Assembly: GCA_021789555.1 (NCBI GenBank)
Contig: JAJYJK010000018.1
Coordinates: forward strand, 1-45,685
DNA from: Nitrospirota bacterium
Lineage (GTDB): Bacteria > Nitrospirota > Thermodesulfovibrionia > Thermodesulfovibrionales > JdFR-88
Reading direction: 5' to 3'
DNA: 45,685 bases
Under the pieces are notes generated by a model that worked only from the letters and a program-made list of their open reading frames with translations, did not search any database and was not told where the DNA came from. Of this stretch, positions 24,509 to 33,645 are shown piece by piece. Made by a program: the position numbers and the translations under genes. Positions within the stretch are counted from its first letter, which is position 1; the number at the start of each line of letters is the position of its first letter.

Positions 24509-26725
24509 ATGAATAAAAAAGACCCAATACGTAAAGATATTACGGCGTCCGAACGCCCTCTGCATGATTATGTGGCAGAAGTATCGGAGCGGACTGATGT
24601 TCGGGTTGGTTCGCCAGTGCCTCTGGGAACCTATGCACGTGGCGAAGGAGTGAACTTTGCGTTCTTCAGCCGGCACGCCAGCCGCGTCCGCCTGGAGTTG
24701 TTTGATCATCCCGAAGATGCCACAGTTGCCAGGGTGATTGATCTGGATCCCGCGCGCAACCGCACTGGTGACGTGTGGCACGTCTGGATTGAGGGGATTC
24801 GGCCCGGCCAGCTGTATGCCTATCGCGTGGACGGCCCATATCAACCCAAGGACGGTCATCGTTTCAATTTCAACAAGCTGCTCCTGGACCCATTTGCGAC
24901 AGCGATCACGCCGTTGCCTGATTGGGATTTTGGCCAAGCGCGGGGATACGATCCGTCGGCGCCAGAGCAAGACTTGGTTTGTTCGAAAGTCGACGATGCC
25001 GGAGCCATGCCGAAATGCGTGTTCACTCATGAGCACTTCCACTGGCATGACGACCGGCCGCCCAGACATCCCTGGTCAAAGACAGTGATTTATGAAACGC
25101 ATGTTCGCGGTTTCACTATTCATCCCAGCTCCGGCGTGGAGAATCCCGGCACGTACCGGGGGCTAATGGAAAAAATCCCCTATTTAAAAGAACTGGGAGT
25201 GACGGCTGTGGAATTGATGCCCGTATACGAGTTTAACGAATCCCAGGTGCAGGGAATCAATCCACAAACAGGCAAGCCACTCAGAAATTACTGGGGCTAC
25301 GATCCTGTGGCCTTCTTTGCGCCTAAAGCTTCCTATAGCAGTTCGGGAGGCGTGGGTCAGCAGAAACTGGAATTCAAGGAAATGGTCCGGGCCTTTCATG
25401 GGGCGGGCATCGAGGTGATCCTGGACGTGGTTTTCAATCATACTGCCGAGGGAAACGAACTGGGGCCCACACTCTGTTTCCGCGGGATTGATAACACGAT
25501 CTTTTACATGCTGGCGGACGATAAACGTTCTTACAAGGACTACACGGGCACCGGCAACACCATTAATGCCAACCACCCCGTGGTGCGGGAACACATCTTG
25601 GACGCGTTGCGCTACTGGGTGGTGGAGATGCATGTCGATGGATTTCGGTTTGACCTGGCCGCGGCGCTCGGTCGGGGCCGTTCCGGCAACTTGCTGCCCA
25701 ATCCCCCGCTTCTCGAGCGGATCGCCGAGGACCCAATCTTAAGGGATGTGAGAATCATCGCCGAGGCGTGGGATGCCGCCGGAGCGTATGAGGTCGGGAA
25801 CTTCTCCGAACGCCGGTGGGCGGAGTGGAACGGCCGGTACCGGGATGACGTCCGGCGTTTCTGGCGCGGCGATGATGGGATGCTCGGTTTGTTTGCCAGC
25901 CGCATCTGCGGCAGTGCCGACATCTACACCAGGTCGGGCAAAGGCCCCGAGAGCAGCATCAATTTCGTCACCTGCCACGACGGCTTCACTCTGAACGACC
26001 TGGTGAGCTATCGCTACAAGCACAATGAAGCAAACGGAGAAAACAACCATGACGGGACCGACGCCAACTTCAGCCAGAACTACGGCGCTGAAGGCGAGAC
26101 AACGAATGCCGGGATCGAGACCTTTCGAAAAAGCCAAATCAAGAACTTCCTGCTGACTCTGTTAATCTCACGCGGGGTGCCGATGCTGCTCGGCGGAGAC
26201 GAATATCGCCGCACGCAAGGGGGCAACAATAATGCCTACTGCCAGGACAACGAAACGAGCTGGCATGACTGGAGCTGTCTGGAACGGCACAGGGAAATTT
26301 TCCGCTTCACCCGTGGCATGATCGCCTTTCGTCGTGTCCATCCGATTCTGAGTAAGGAGCAATTTTACACGGACGCCGAGATACATTGGTTTGGCCCGCA
26401 AGGAGGATTGCCCAACTGGTCCAACCCGAAAGAAAAACAGTTTGCCTGTCTGATCCATGAAGATGAACAGTGCGCACTCTGCCTGATGTTCAATGCGGGC
26501 ACCGATGCGGTAGATTTCGGTCTGCCGCCCTTACTGCCGGGGGCTCGGTGGCATCTGGCCGTTGACACCTCTCGCGAAGCGCCACAAGATTTGTTTGCTG
26601 CGGGCGAGGAACCGCTTTGGGAAGATCCTCAAGCTTACCACCTGGGCCCCCGATCCAGCGCCATACTTCTTGCCCGAGGGACAGACTGTCAAAGGCGGCA
26701 GACGGCGTTGACGGAGGTCAAATGA
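24509..26725 (+). CDS. glgX: Glycogen debranching enzyme GlgX-type
   Basis: This 738-residue GH13 enzyme hydrolyses alpha-1,6 branches of glycogen left by phosphorylase. An N-terminal CBM48-like domain (GVNFAFFSRHASRVRLELFD) is followed by a catalytic barrel with VIYETHVRGFT, LDVVFNHTAEG, the nucleophile in VDGFRFDLA, the acid/base in IIAEAWDAAG, and the third acid in NFVTCHDGFTLNDLV. A C-terminal beta domain follows. Length and motifs are complete, so this is the best-preserved enzyme of the cluster. AAAGG precedes ATG 24509. The stop overlaps the HAD start by ATGA. Confidence 0.93.
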   Translation: MNKKDPIRKDITASERPLHDYVAEVSERTDVRVGSPVPLGTYARGEGVNFAFFSRHASRVRLELFDHPEDATVARVIDLDPARNRTGDVWHVWIEGIRPGQLYAYRVDGPYQPKDGHRFNFNKLLLDPFATAITPLPDWDFGQARGYDPSAPEQDLVCSKVDDAGAMPKCVFTHEHFHWHDDRPPRHPWSKTVIYETHVRGFTIHPSSGVENPGTYRGLMEKIPYLKELGVTAVELMPVYEFNESQVQGINPQTGKPLRNYWGYDPVAFFAPKASYSSSGGVGQQKLEFKEMVRAFHGAGIEVILDVVFNHTAEGNELGPTLCFRGIDNTIFYMLADDKRSYKDYTGTGNTINANHPVVREHILDALRYWVVEMHVDGFRFDLAAALGRGRSGNLLPNPPLLERIAEDPILRDVRIIAEAWDAAGAYEVGNFSERRWAEWNGRYRDDVRRFWRGDDGMLGLFASRICGSADIYTRSGKGPESSINFVTCHDGFTLNDLVSYRYKHNEANGENNHDGTDANFSQNYGAEGETTNAGIETFRKSQIKNFLLTLLISRGVPMLLGGDEYRRTQGGNNNAYCQDNETSWHDWSCLERHREIFRFTRGMIAFRRVHPILSKEQFYTDAEIHWFGPQGGLPNWSNPKEKQFACLIHEDEQCALCLMFNAGTDAVDFGLPPLLPGARWHLAVDTSREAPQDLFAAGEEPLWEDPQAYHLGPRSSAILLARGTDCQRRQTALTEVK

Positions 26726-27369
26726 AAAGAGCGACCCCGATCACGACGTTGTTTCTGGATATCGGCGGTGTCCTGCTCACCAACGGGTGGGACCATCATG
26801 CCCGCAAACGGGCGGCAGTGAACTTCAAGCTGGAGGTGGCCGAGATGGAGGCCCGGCATCACTTGACCTTCGACATCTACGAGGAGGGAAAGCTCACGCT
26901 GGAAGAATATTTAGGCCGGGTGGTCTTCTACCAAAAGCGTCCGTTCACCCGGGCTCAGTTTCGGCGTTTCATGTTCGCGCAATCGAAACCTTACCCCGGG
27001 ATGATCGGGCTGGCCAGTCAACTCAAGGTCCGGCACGGGCTGAAGATCGCCGTGGTCAGCAACGAAGGGCGCGAACTCAATTCGTATCGGATCCGAAAGT
27101 TCAAGCTGGATGGGTTCGTGGATTTTTTCATTTCCTCCTGCTTCGTCCACCTCCGCAAGCCGGACGCGGATATATTCCGAGTTGCGCTGGACATAGTCCA
27201 TGCGCCGGCCGGGCAAATACTCTATATCGAAAACACCCCGATGTTCGTCCAGGTCGCGGAAGGTCTGGGAATTAGAAGCATTCTTCATACGGATTACAAG
27301 TCCACGTGCAAGCAACTGGCTTCGTTCGGATTGCAGAATGACGAAGGAATCATCCATGAAACCAGCTAA
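26722..27369 (+). CDS. HAD-superfamily hydrolase (subfamily IA-like)
   Basis: This 215-residue protein has motif I FLDIGGVLL (nucleophile Asp, second acidic position Gly as in many DxGGVL members), a helical cap (residues ~20-95), motif II VVSNEGREL, motif III lysine in HLRKPDADIF and motif IV YIENTPMFVQVAEGLG. It probably acts on a sugar phosphate or similar metabolite. The substrate is unknown. The start at 26722 overlaps the glgX stop (ATGA), with GGAGG just upstream. It overlaps the acetate kinase fragment by 14 bp. It looks intact. Confidence 0.85.
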   Translation: MKRATPITTLFLDIGGVLLTNGWDHHARKRAAVNFKLEVAEMEARHHLTFDIYEEGKLTLEEYLGRVVFYQKRPFTRAQFRRFMFAQSKPYPGMIGLASQLKVRHGLKIAVVSNEGRELNSYRIRKFKLDGFVDFFISSCFVHLRKPDADIFRVALDIVHAPAGQILYIENTPMFVQVAEGLGIRSILHTDYKSTCKQLASFGLQNDEGIIHETS

Positions 27370-27463
27370 CCCACGCATCCTGACGATCCATGGCGGCTCG
27401 TCGAGCATCAAGTTCGCGCTGTTCGAGTCCGGTGACTCGCTCCGACGGATTCTGGAGGGCTGA
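27356..27463 (+). pseudogene. ackA: Acetate kinase, N-terminal 35 codons only
   Basis: Starting inside the end of the HAD gene, the frame reads PRILTIHGGSSSIKFALFES, the acetokinase-family N-terminal motif (here GGSSSIK for the usual NxGSSS(I/L)K), then SLRRILEG and a TGA. About 360 residues that should follow are missing. A C-terminal piece of an acetate kinase lies 560 bp further on, beyond a PRC-barrel gene. Confidence 0.75.
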
Positions 27464-27520
27464 TTTCGGCGGGCGGGGTACCCCCATAGCGAAGCCACTC
27501 CCTACCGGCGCAATTGAGCG

Positions 27521-28026
27521 TTGGCACGACAATTCGAGGAGGCCTACTACGGGTATTATGGATGGCCGGTGTTTGGAGAGGCCCATACATATGGGGATAT
27601 TATCCCCACATTGTGCGTGACCGTGAAAAATGGAGAAAATCCACCCAAAGTGAGAAAGCGTGGGATCCCCATTTGCGCAGCACTCACGATGTGAGTGGCC
27701 ATCACATCCAAGCCGCAGACGGAGAAATTGGCCATGTCGAGGATTTTATCATCGATGACGATGCATGGGCGATTCGTTATCTAATCATCGATACACGGAA
27801 CTGGTGGCCGGGAAAAAAGGTCCTGATTTCACCGCAATGGATCGAGCGCGTTAGTTGGAGCGAGTCGAAAGTCTTCGTCAATCTTCCCCGCGAGACCATT
27901 AAGCAGTCACCGGAATACACGGAGGAGTCTTTGTTAACCAGGGATTACGAGATCAAACTGCATCGGCATTATAATCGCCAGGGATACTGGGCCGATGAAC
28001 CGGCTGCCAAGGGGCATTCCCGGTGA
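27521..28026 (+). pseudogene. PRC-barrel domain protein with one -1 frameshift
   Basis: A first frame from TTG 27521 gives ARQFEEAYYGYYGWPVF. The natural continuation, WRGPYIWGYYPHIVRDREKW, is one base back, which is explained by loss of one T from a T4 run near 27572. It continues through the PRC-barrel (HHIQAADGEIGHVEDFIIDD, WAIRYLIIDTRNWWPGKKV) and the conserved tail YEIKLHRHYNRQGYW to 28026. PRC-barrel proteins of this kind accompany stress and fermentation clusters; their role is unclear. A product starting after the frameshift would still contain the whole barrel. Confidence 0.65.
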
Positions 28027-28150
28027 AGCAAACGCGAGAAAGGTCAAGAAATGGATCGACTCCTATGCCGCAGCGCCCGGCGGATTGGACACCCTGGTCT
28101 TTGCCTGTGGCATAGGTGAAAATGCGCCACTCGTCTGCGTGCGCAATTGA
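28022..28150 (+). pseudogene. ackA: Acetate kinase, short C-terminal fragment
   Basis: The frame reads KKWIDSYAAAPGGLDTLVF followed by ACGIGENAPLV, matching the acetate kinase segment with the nucleotide-binding GGIGEN motif (normally FAGGIGEN; here Cys replaces the first Gly). It ends prematurely at CVRN and a TGA. The last ~40 residues of the family are missing, and there is no start codon. Together with the piece at 27356 only about a sixth of the gene survives. Confidence 0.75.
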
Positions 28151-28201
28151 AAAGGAACATGATCATGAAAATAAAAAAGGTTGTCCGAAAGGAGGATTGC
28201 T

Positions 28202-30627
28202 ATGAAAGTGAAAAATAATGTTAAGGATAACATCGCCGTGGAAACAGGGGAGATGAACAAAACGGACAAATTGTTGTCGCCCGATCTGCTCCACAAGATG
28301 GATGCCTACTGGCGCGCCGCCAACTATCTGTCGGTAGGCCAGATTTATCTCTACGACAATCCGCTGCTGAAGCAGCCTCTGAAACTGTCTCACGTGAAGC
28401 CTCTGGTGGTCGGACACTAGGGCACGACTCCGGGTCAGAACTTCATCTACGTGCACCTGAACCGGGTCATCAAGAAGTATGACCTGGATATGTTCTACAT
28501 CGCCGGTCCCGGTCACGGCGGCCCGGCGCTGGTGGGCAATACTTACCTCGAAGGCACCTACAGTGAGATTTACCCAGACATCAGCCAGGACGAAGCGGGC
28601 TCAAGAAGCTGTTCATGCAGTTCTCGTTCCCTGGCGGCATTTCCAGCCATGTTGCGCCGAGTACGCCGGGGTCGATTCACGAAGGTGGCGAGCTGGGGTA
28701 CTCGCTCAGCCATGCCTTCGGGGCCGCGTTCGACAATCCGGACCTGATCGTCGCCTGCGTCATCGGCGACGGTGAAGCGGAAACGGGCCCCTTGGCGACC
28801 GCATGGCAGTCCAACAAGTTTCTCAACCCAATTACTGATGGCGCCGTGCTGCCGATTCTGCATCTCAATGGCTACAAGATCAGCAACCCGACCGTCCTGG
28901 CCCGCATCGAGCATGAGGAATTGGAGCAATTTCCACGAGGCTGCGGCTGGACGCCCCACTTTGTGGAAGGTTATGAGCCGGAAGAGATGCATCAACTCAT
29001 GGCCGGCACTTTGGGAAAGGCCATCGAGAGCATTCGGCAAATCCAGAGCGATGCACGGAACAAGAACGACACCACCCGGCCGCGCTGGCCAATGATTGTC
29101 CTGAGGTCACCCAAGGGCTGGACGGGACCGAAATTTGTCGATGGTCTGCAAGTTGAAGGCACGTTCCGAGCGCACCAGGTGCCGCTCCTGGTGGATGCCG
29201 ATCATCCCGATCATCTCAAACAGCTTGAAAGCTGGATGAAGAGCTACAAGGCGGAAGAACTGTTCGATGAGGATGGCCGGCTCATGCCGGAATTGGCCGA
29301 GCTGGCGTCTAAGGGTGACCGGCGGATGGGCACCAATCCCCACGCCAATGGAGGCATTCTGCTGCGCGACCTGCGCATGCCGGACTTCCGCGTCCACGCG
29401 GTGAATGTGCCTTCGCCCGGCGCCGTTGACGGCCAGGATACGCTCGTGCTGGGTAAATTCCTGCGTGACGTGGCCAAGCTGAATCAGGAGCAGCGTAATT
29501 TCCGGATATTCGGTCCCGAGGAGACGCTCTCGAATCTCCTGGGCGCGGTCTTTGAAGCAACTAATCGTCAGTGGGACGCCCGGGCAGTAAAGAATGATGA
29601 ATTCCTCGCGCCCGCCGGACGCGTGCTGGACTCGATGCTCAGCGAGCACCAGTGCGAGGGTTGGCTGGAGGGTTATCTGCTTACCGGACGGCACGGATTG
29701 TTTAACTGCTACGAGGCGTTCATTCACATCATTGATTCGATGTTCAACCAGCACGCCAAGTGGCTGAAGGTCACATCGCAACTGCCGTGGCGGAGGAAGA
29801 TCGCCTCGCTGAACTATCTGCTCGCCTCCCACGTCTGGCAGCAGGACCACAACGGCTTCACGCACCAGGACCCCGGCTTCCTCGACCACGTCATCAACAA
29901 GAAAGCCGATATCGTGCGCGTTTACCTTCCGCCCGACGCCAACTACCTGTTGTCGGTTTTTGATCACTGCCTGCGCAGCCGGCACTATGTGAACGTGGTG
30001 GTTGCGGGAAAACGTGCACTGCCCCAATGGCTGACCATGGAAGAGGCAGTTGTGCATTGCACGGAAGGAATTGGCATCTGGCAATGGGCCAGCAACGGCC
30101 AAGGCGGCGAGCCGGACATTGTAATGGCCTGTCGCGGAGACACGCCGACGCTGGAGATATTGGCCGCCGTTTCCATTCTTCGCCAGCATCTGCCCGATCT
30201 GAAAATCCGGGTGATCAATGTCGTCGATCTCATGAAGCTGCAGCCCAGTACGGAGCACCCGCACGGGCTGAGCGACAAGGATTACGACTCGCTCTTCACG
30301 AAAGACAAGCACATCATCTTTGGCTTTCATGGATACCCCTGGCTGGTCCACCGGCTGACCTACCGCCGGACCAACCGCAACCTGCATGTCCGAGGCTACA
30401 AGGAAGAGGGCACAATCACGACGGCCTTTGACATAAGGGTGCAGAACGACCTGGACCGGTTCCATTTAGTGCAAGACGTAGTTGATCGGCTGCCGCAGTT
30501 GGGCGCCAAGGGGGCCTACCTGAAGCAGATGGTGCAGGACAAGCTCTTCGAGCACAAGCAGTACATCGACAAGCACGGCCAGGACATGCCGGAAATCCGG
30601 AACTGGAAATGGAGCAATCCCAAATGA
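28202..30627 (+). pseudogene. xfp: Xylulose-5-phosphate/fructose-6-phosphate phosphoketolase with amber stop and -1 frameshift
   Basis: Phosphoketolase cleaves X5P/F6P to acetyl phosphate, the substrate of acetate kinase. The start ATG at 28202 has GGAGG seven bases upstream. At 28417-28419 the expected Trp of [11 protein letters not shown] is TAG. At about 28598 one G is missing from a G-run (SQDEAG | [13 protein letters not shown]). From there the frame is open for about 670 codons to 30627, with the TPP motif [14 protein letters not shown] and the complete C-terminus. The coding remains are nearly full length (about 808 codons), so the inactivation looks recent. The stop overlaps the fba start (ATGA). 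Confidence 0.9.
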
Positions 30628-31013
30628 ATGTGCAAGAGCTTATAGACACCGCGAGGAGGCTGGTTGCAGGCGACAAAGGCCTGCTGGCGATGGATGAAAG
30701 TAATCCAACCTGCAACAAACGATTTGCCAGGTTGGGGATTCCCCAGACCGGGGAGGCCCGGCGCGCCTATAGGGAGTTGATTGTGGCCACACCCGATCTC
30801 GGTAAGTGCATTAGTGGCGCGATCCTCTGCGACGAGACGATCCGTCAGCATAAGAAAGACGGCACTCCCTTTGTCAAAGCCATCACCGATGCGGGAATTA
30901 TTCCAGGCATCAAAGTTGACACCGGCGCAAAGGACATGGCAGGGCATCCGGGAGAGAAAATAACCGAAGGCCTGGACGGATTGCGCGACCGCCTGGCTGA
31001 ATACTCTCAAATG
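30624..31013 (+). pseudogene. fba: Class I fructose-bisphosphate aldolase, truncated after 130 codons
   Basis: The N-terminal third of a class I aldolase (about 340 residues) is clear: LVAGDKGLLAMDESNPTCNK, ELIVATPDLGKCISGAILCDE (in part), GIIPGIKVDTGAKDMAG and EGLDGLRDRLAEYSQM. The family continues GARFAKWR and so on, but here the sequence switches at 31013-31014 to a P-type ATPase in another frame, and the read-through ends at 31055. The Schiff-base lysine is lost. The start codon overlaps the xfp stop. Confidence 0.85.
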
Positions 31014-31014
31014 T

Positions 31015-31620
31015 TATCAGGTGGTCCATTTCCAGCCGTTCGACCCGGTGCATAAGCGCACCGAGGCCGCCGTCACAGCCGCGGATGGTAAGACGTTCAA
31101 AGTGACCAAAGGCGCGCCGCAGGTAATCTTGGAGTTGTCGGCCAATGCAGGGCAGGTCAAGGCCGCCATCGAGAAGGCGGTTAACGAATTTGCGGCGCAC
31201 GGCTTCCGTTCACTGGGTGTGGCTCGGGCGGACGCGCAAGGTCCATGGCAGTTTCTAGGCGTGTTGCCCCTTTTCGACCCGCCCCGGGAAGAAGCCAGGG
31301 CAACCATCGCGACCGCCCGGCAGATGGGGGTAAACGTAAAGATGGTGACGGGAGATCAACTGGCCATCTCCCGGGAAACCACCGGGAAACTGGGTCTGGG
31401 AACAAATATCCTTGATGCCAGCGGCTTCGGCGATACGAAGCATCACGAGACGGCGCAGTTGGCGGAGTCCATCGAGAAAGCGGACGGCTTCGCCCAGGTG
31501 TTCCCCGAACACAAGTTCCACATTGTAGACGTCCTGCAGCAACGCGGCCACATCGTAGGCATGACGGGAAACGGGGTGAATGATGCCCCCGCGCTGAAGA
31601 AAGCCGACTGCGGCATCGTC
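31015..31620 (+). pseudogene. P-type (proton-efflux type) ATPase, internal fragment
   Basis: The frame reads YQVVHFQPFDPVHKRTEA, TFKVTKGAPQVIL (the KGAP nucleotide-binding motif), LPLFDPPREEARATIATARQ, VKMVTGDQLAISRET and ends at GMTGNGVNDAPALKKADCGI. This is the N- to P-domain portion of a plasma-membrane-type P-ATPase. The membrane part and the phosphorylated DKTGT site upstream and the last helices downstream are absent. The conserved TGDGVNDAP motif has Asn for the first Asp. It is joined head-on to the aldolase fragment and ends 30 bp before the nitroreductase stop codon. Confidence 0.85.
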
Positions 31621-31649
31621 TCATCTCAGTGCATCGCGCATTGCGTTTC

Positions 31650-32213
31650 TCACTTTGCACCCCACTGTTCGAAAGAGCAAAAATCAGAGACGGGTTTACG
31701 TGATGGTCCAGCCTTTGGCTCTTCCGCCGGATACCCCAGCGGAAACAGCCCCACGATCCGGATCGCATCCGGGATATTAAGCAGTTTTTTCAGTTTGTCT
31801 TCATCAAAAACGCCTACGAACACGCTGCCAAGCCCCAGCCCGCGGGCCGCCAGCATCAAATTCCCGGCCGCGATGCCTGCGTCGACGAGATAATATTGCT
31901 GGTTCCAGAGCTTGCCCGATTTTTCAGGGTCCGCACACAGCACGATGACAACGGGCGCCTCGGCCAGGGCCTTCATGGAGGGATTTGATTTATATCCCAG
32001 AGGGGCAAAAAAAGATTCAACATATGACAGGCCGCTAATCTTTGCCTTGATGTCTTTCTCCTTCACCACGACAAGGCGCCAGCACTGAAAATTAGCCCAT
32101 GACGGCGCCATTCGGACCGCCTCGAGTATTGCCTGGAGCTTTTCAGTCTCTATCGGTTTGTCCAGGTATTTGCGAATGCTCCGCCTTGTCTTGATAGCAT
32201 CGAAAATATCCAT
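31650..32213 (-). CDS. Nitroreductase-family FMN protein
   Basis: This 187-residue enzyme is probably FMN-dependent. The N-terminal motif [15 protein letters not shown] is the phosphate/FMN-binding start of the family; [16 protein letters not shown] and [17 protein letters not shown] follow, and [21 protein letters not shown] closes it. Such proteins reduce nitro compounds or flavins using NAD(P)H, but this subgroup is not assigned to a substrate. The start at 32213 is preceded by GAGGTC. It is the first intact gene to the right of the decayed cluster and marks its border. Confidence 0.88.
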   Translation of the reverse strand: MDIFDAIKTRRSIRKYLDKPIETEKLQAILEAVRMAPSWANFQCWRLVVVKEKDIKAKISGLSYVESFFAPLGYKSNPSMKALAEAPVVIVLCADPEKSGKLWNQQYYLVDAGIAAGNLMLAARGLGLGSVFVGVFDEDKLKKLLNIPDAIRIVGLFPLGYPAEEPKAGPSRKPVSDFCSFEQWGAK

Positions 32214-32321
32214 AGAGGACCTCCCTATGATTCAGAAATATTCATTTCAGAATACAGCGGCTTTTCCAGCTTCTGCACCGGGCCTGAGACATGCAATCTG
32301 TATGCATCTCAGCCGTTCTTG

Positions 32322-32642
32322 TTAAACTTGGCGTCCCTCCGCTTCAACGGAGGGCGAAGCTTCTTTCTTTTTTCTGCCCCTCTTGCCGGCGGTCTTAGCG
32401 GCTTTTTTCCCCCGTTTGGGAGCAGACACTCTTTTAGCTCTCCTGGGGGACCGGCCGGGGGCTTCACCAAGCACGTTTTTGCGGATGTCATTAAGGAAAT
32501 CCTCTACGCTTTTTTGTCTCGTATTTTCCGGAATGAGATTTATAACATGCTTAAGTTGTTCCGAGAGCTTGGCGCCCAGTTCGCGGAGTTCAGAGATTCG
32601 CTGCTCGCTCTGTTTTTTAATTAATTTGATTATATCGGCCAT
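32322..32642 (-). CDS. Small protein with coiled helices and Lys/Arg-rich tail
   Basis: This is a 106-residue unrecognised protein. Residues 1-60 form amphipathic helices (IKLIKKQSEQRISELRELG, SVEDFLNDIRKNVLG). Residues 62-98 are strongly basic and low-complexity (RRAKRVSAPKRGKKAAKTAG, RGRKKK), like the tails of histone-H1-like or polyphosphate/nucleic-acid-binding proteins. The start at 32642 has a strong AAGGAGG. No function can be assigned; nucleic acid binding is a guess from charge. Confidence 0.65.
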   Translation of the reverse strand: MADIIKLIKKQSEQRISELRELGAKLSEQLKHVINLIPENTRQKSVEDFLNDIRKNVLGEAPGRSPRRAKRVSAPKRGKKAAKTAGKRGRKKKEASPSVEAEGRQV

Positions 32643-32745
32643 GAGAACCCCTCCTTAAGATTTTTGAATACTATATGTCTCAAAGGACAATCTGTCAAGA
32701 AATTGTCCCATCAGAGGAAATGGCATGGGAAGGCGAGGGGGAAGC

Positions 32746-33546
32746 CTACTCTTTTACCGGGCAGGTGCGTTTAACACGCTCTGCCGGGTCTTGGCGATAG
32801 TACGCGCTGAGGACGCGGTAAAGGTCGGGGGCGTGCTTCTGGAGGTCAAGGGGACGGTCGAAGAACTCCTCGGTTGCCACGGCGAAGAACTCTGCCTCGT
32901 TCTTCGCGCCGTAGGCGTCAAGGAAGGTTTTATGGCCATTCTCGGCAAGCCGGCGCAGCCGCAGGAATTCGTGGGAGCACACGGCCATCCATTCGGCGAG
33001 CTGGGCGCGATCAGCGATGGGCGGAGTGCCGTCGGCAGCATTGTCGAGCATGTCGAGCTTGTGGGCGAACTCGTGGTACACCAGGTTATGCCCCTGCTCG
33101 GGATGGCGCGCTCCGTGGACGACTGCGTCCCACACCAGGATTACCGGCCCCCGGGCGAAGGACTGGCCAAGGATGGGGACAGAAGGCTCTACCGGACCTT
33201 CCACACGCTCGAATACGCCGGGGCGGTGCTCGGGAGGCACTACGGTGGAGGGGTAGACGAGGATCGACTCCACATCGGGATAATAATCATGGGGGAGCCC
33301 CAGTTGCAGCAGACATGCCTGGGCAGCGATGGTGACGCGAATCTCATCGGTGAGATCGAGTCCACCACACCCCTCCCAACGTTTTTCTTCCAGGAAGACC
33401 TGCATCATCGCTCGCAGTTCGGCGCGCTCAGCGCCGTCGAGCATGCAGTAATGGGCCATGTTCGCCCGCAATAAGGTCTCCCACTCGGGAGGGAACGGGC
33501 GCTTTCGCGCCTCGGCGCGTCGATGGTCGCGTAGCCAGTGGAACAC
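32746..33546 (-). CDS. mtfA: MtfA-type zinc metallopeptidase (M90)
   Basis: This 266-residue protein matches MtfA, a cytosolic peptidase that in Escherichia coli interacts with the repressor Mlc. The zinc-binding HEFAH is at residues 158-162 (LVYHEFAHKLDMLD), with the conserved NEAEFFAVATEEFF downstream providing the third ligand region. QACLLQLGL and YPDVESILVYPS are also typical. The start is GTG at 33546 with AAGGAG upstream. It is a lone gene in its stretch, and no Mlc homologue is nearby. Confidence 0.92.
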   Translation of the reverse strand: MFHWLRDHRRAEARKRPFPPEWETLLRANMAHYCMLDGAERAELRAMMQVFLEEKRWEGCGGLDLTDEIRVTIAAQACLLQLGLPHDYYPDVESILVYPSTVVPPEHRPGVFERVEGPVEPSVPILGQSFARGPVILVWDAVVHGARHPEQGHNLVYHEFAHKLDMLDNAADGTPPIADRAQLAEWMAVCSHEFLRLRRLAENGHKTFLDAYGAKNEAEFFAVATEEFFDRPLDLQKHAPDLYRVLSAYYRQDPAERVKRTCPVKE

Positions 33547-33645
33547 GGCAGATAAATCTCCTTTAGTGGTAGTTTAACACGTCGGAGGGTACAGCCTCTT
33601 TTACGCTGAGATCTTCAATATCAGTGTTTAGAAGGGACTCGCATA

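Noticed and set aside
29107-30465. Long minus-strand frame of 452 codons opposite xfp
   Set aside because: It is a shadow of the phosphoketolase coding strand; its translation has no family features and the plus strand is clearly coding.
32725-33474. Plus-strand frame of 249 codons opposite mtfA
   Set aside because: Shadow of the MtfA gene; the HEFAH zinc motif and family match are on the minus strand.
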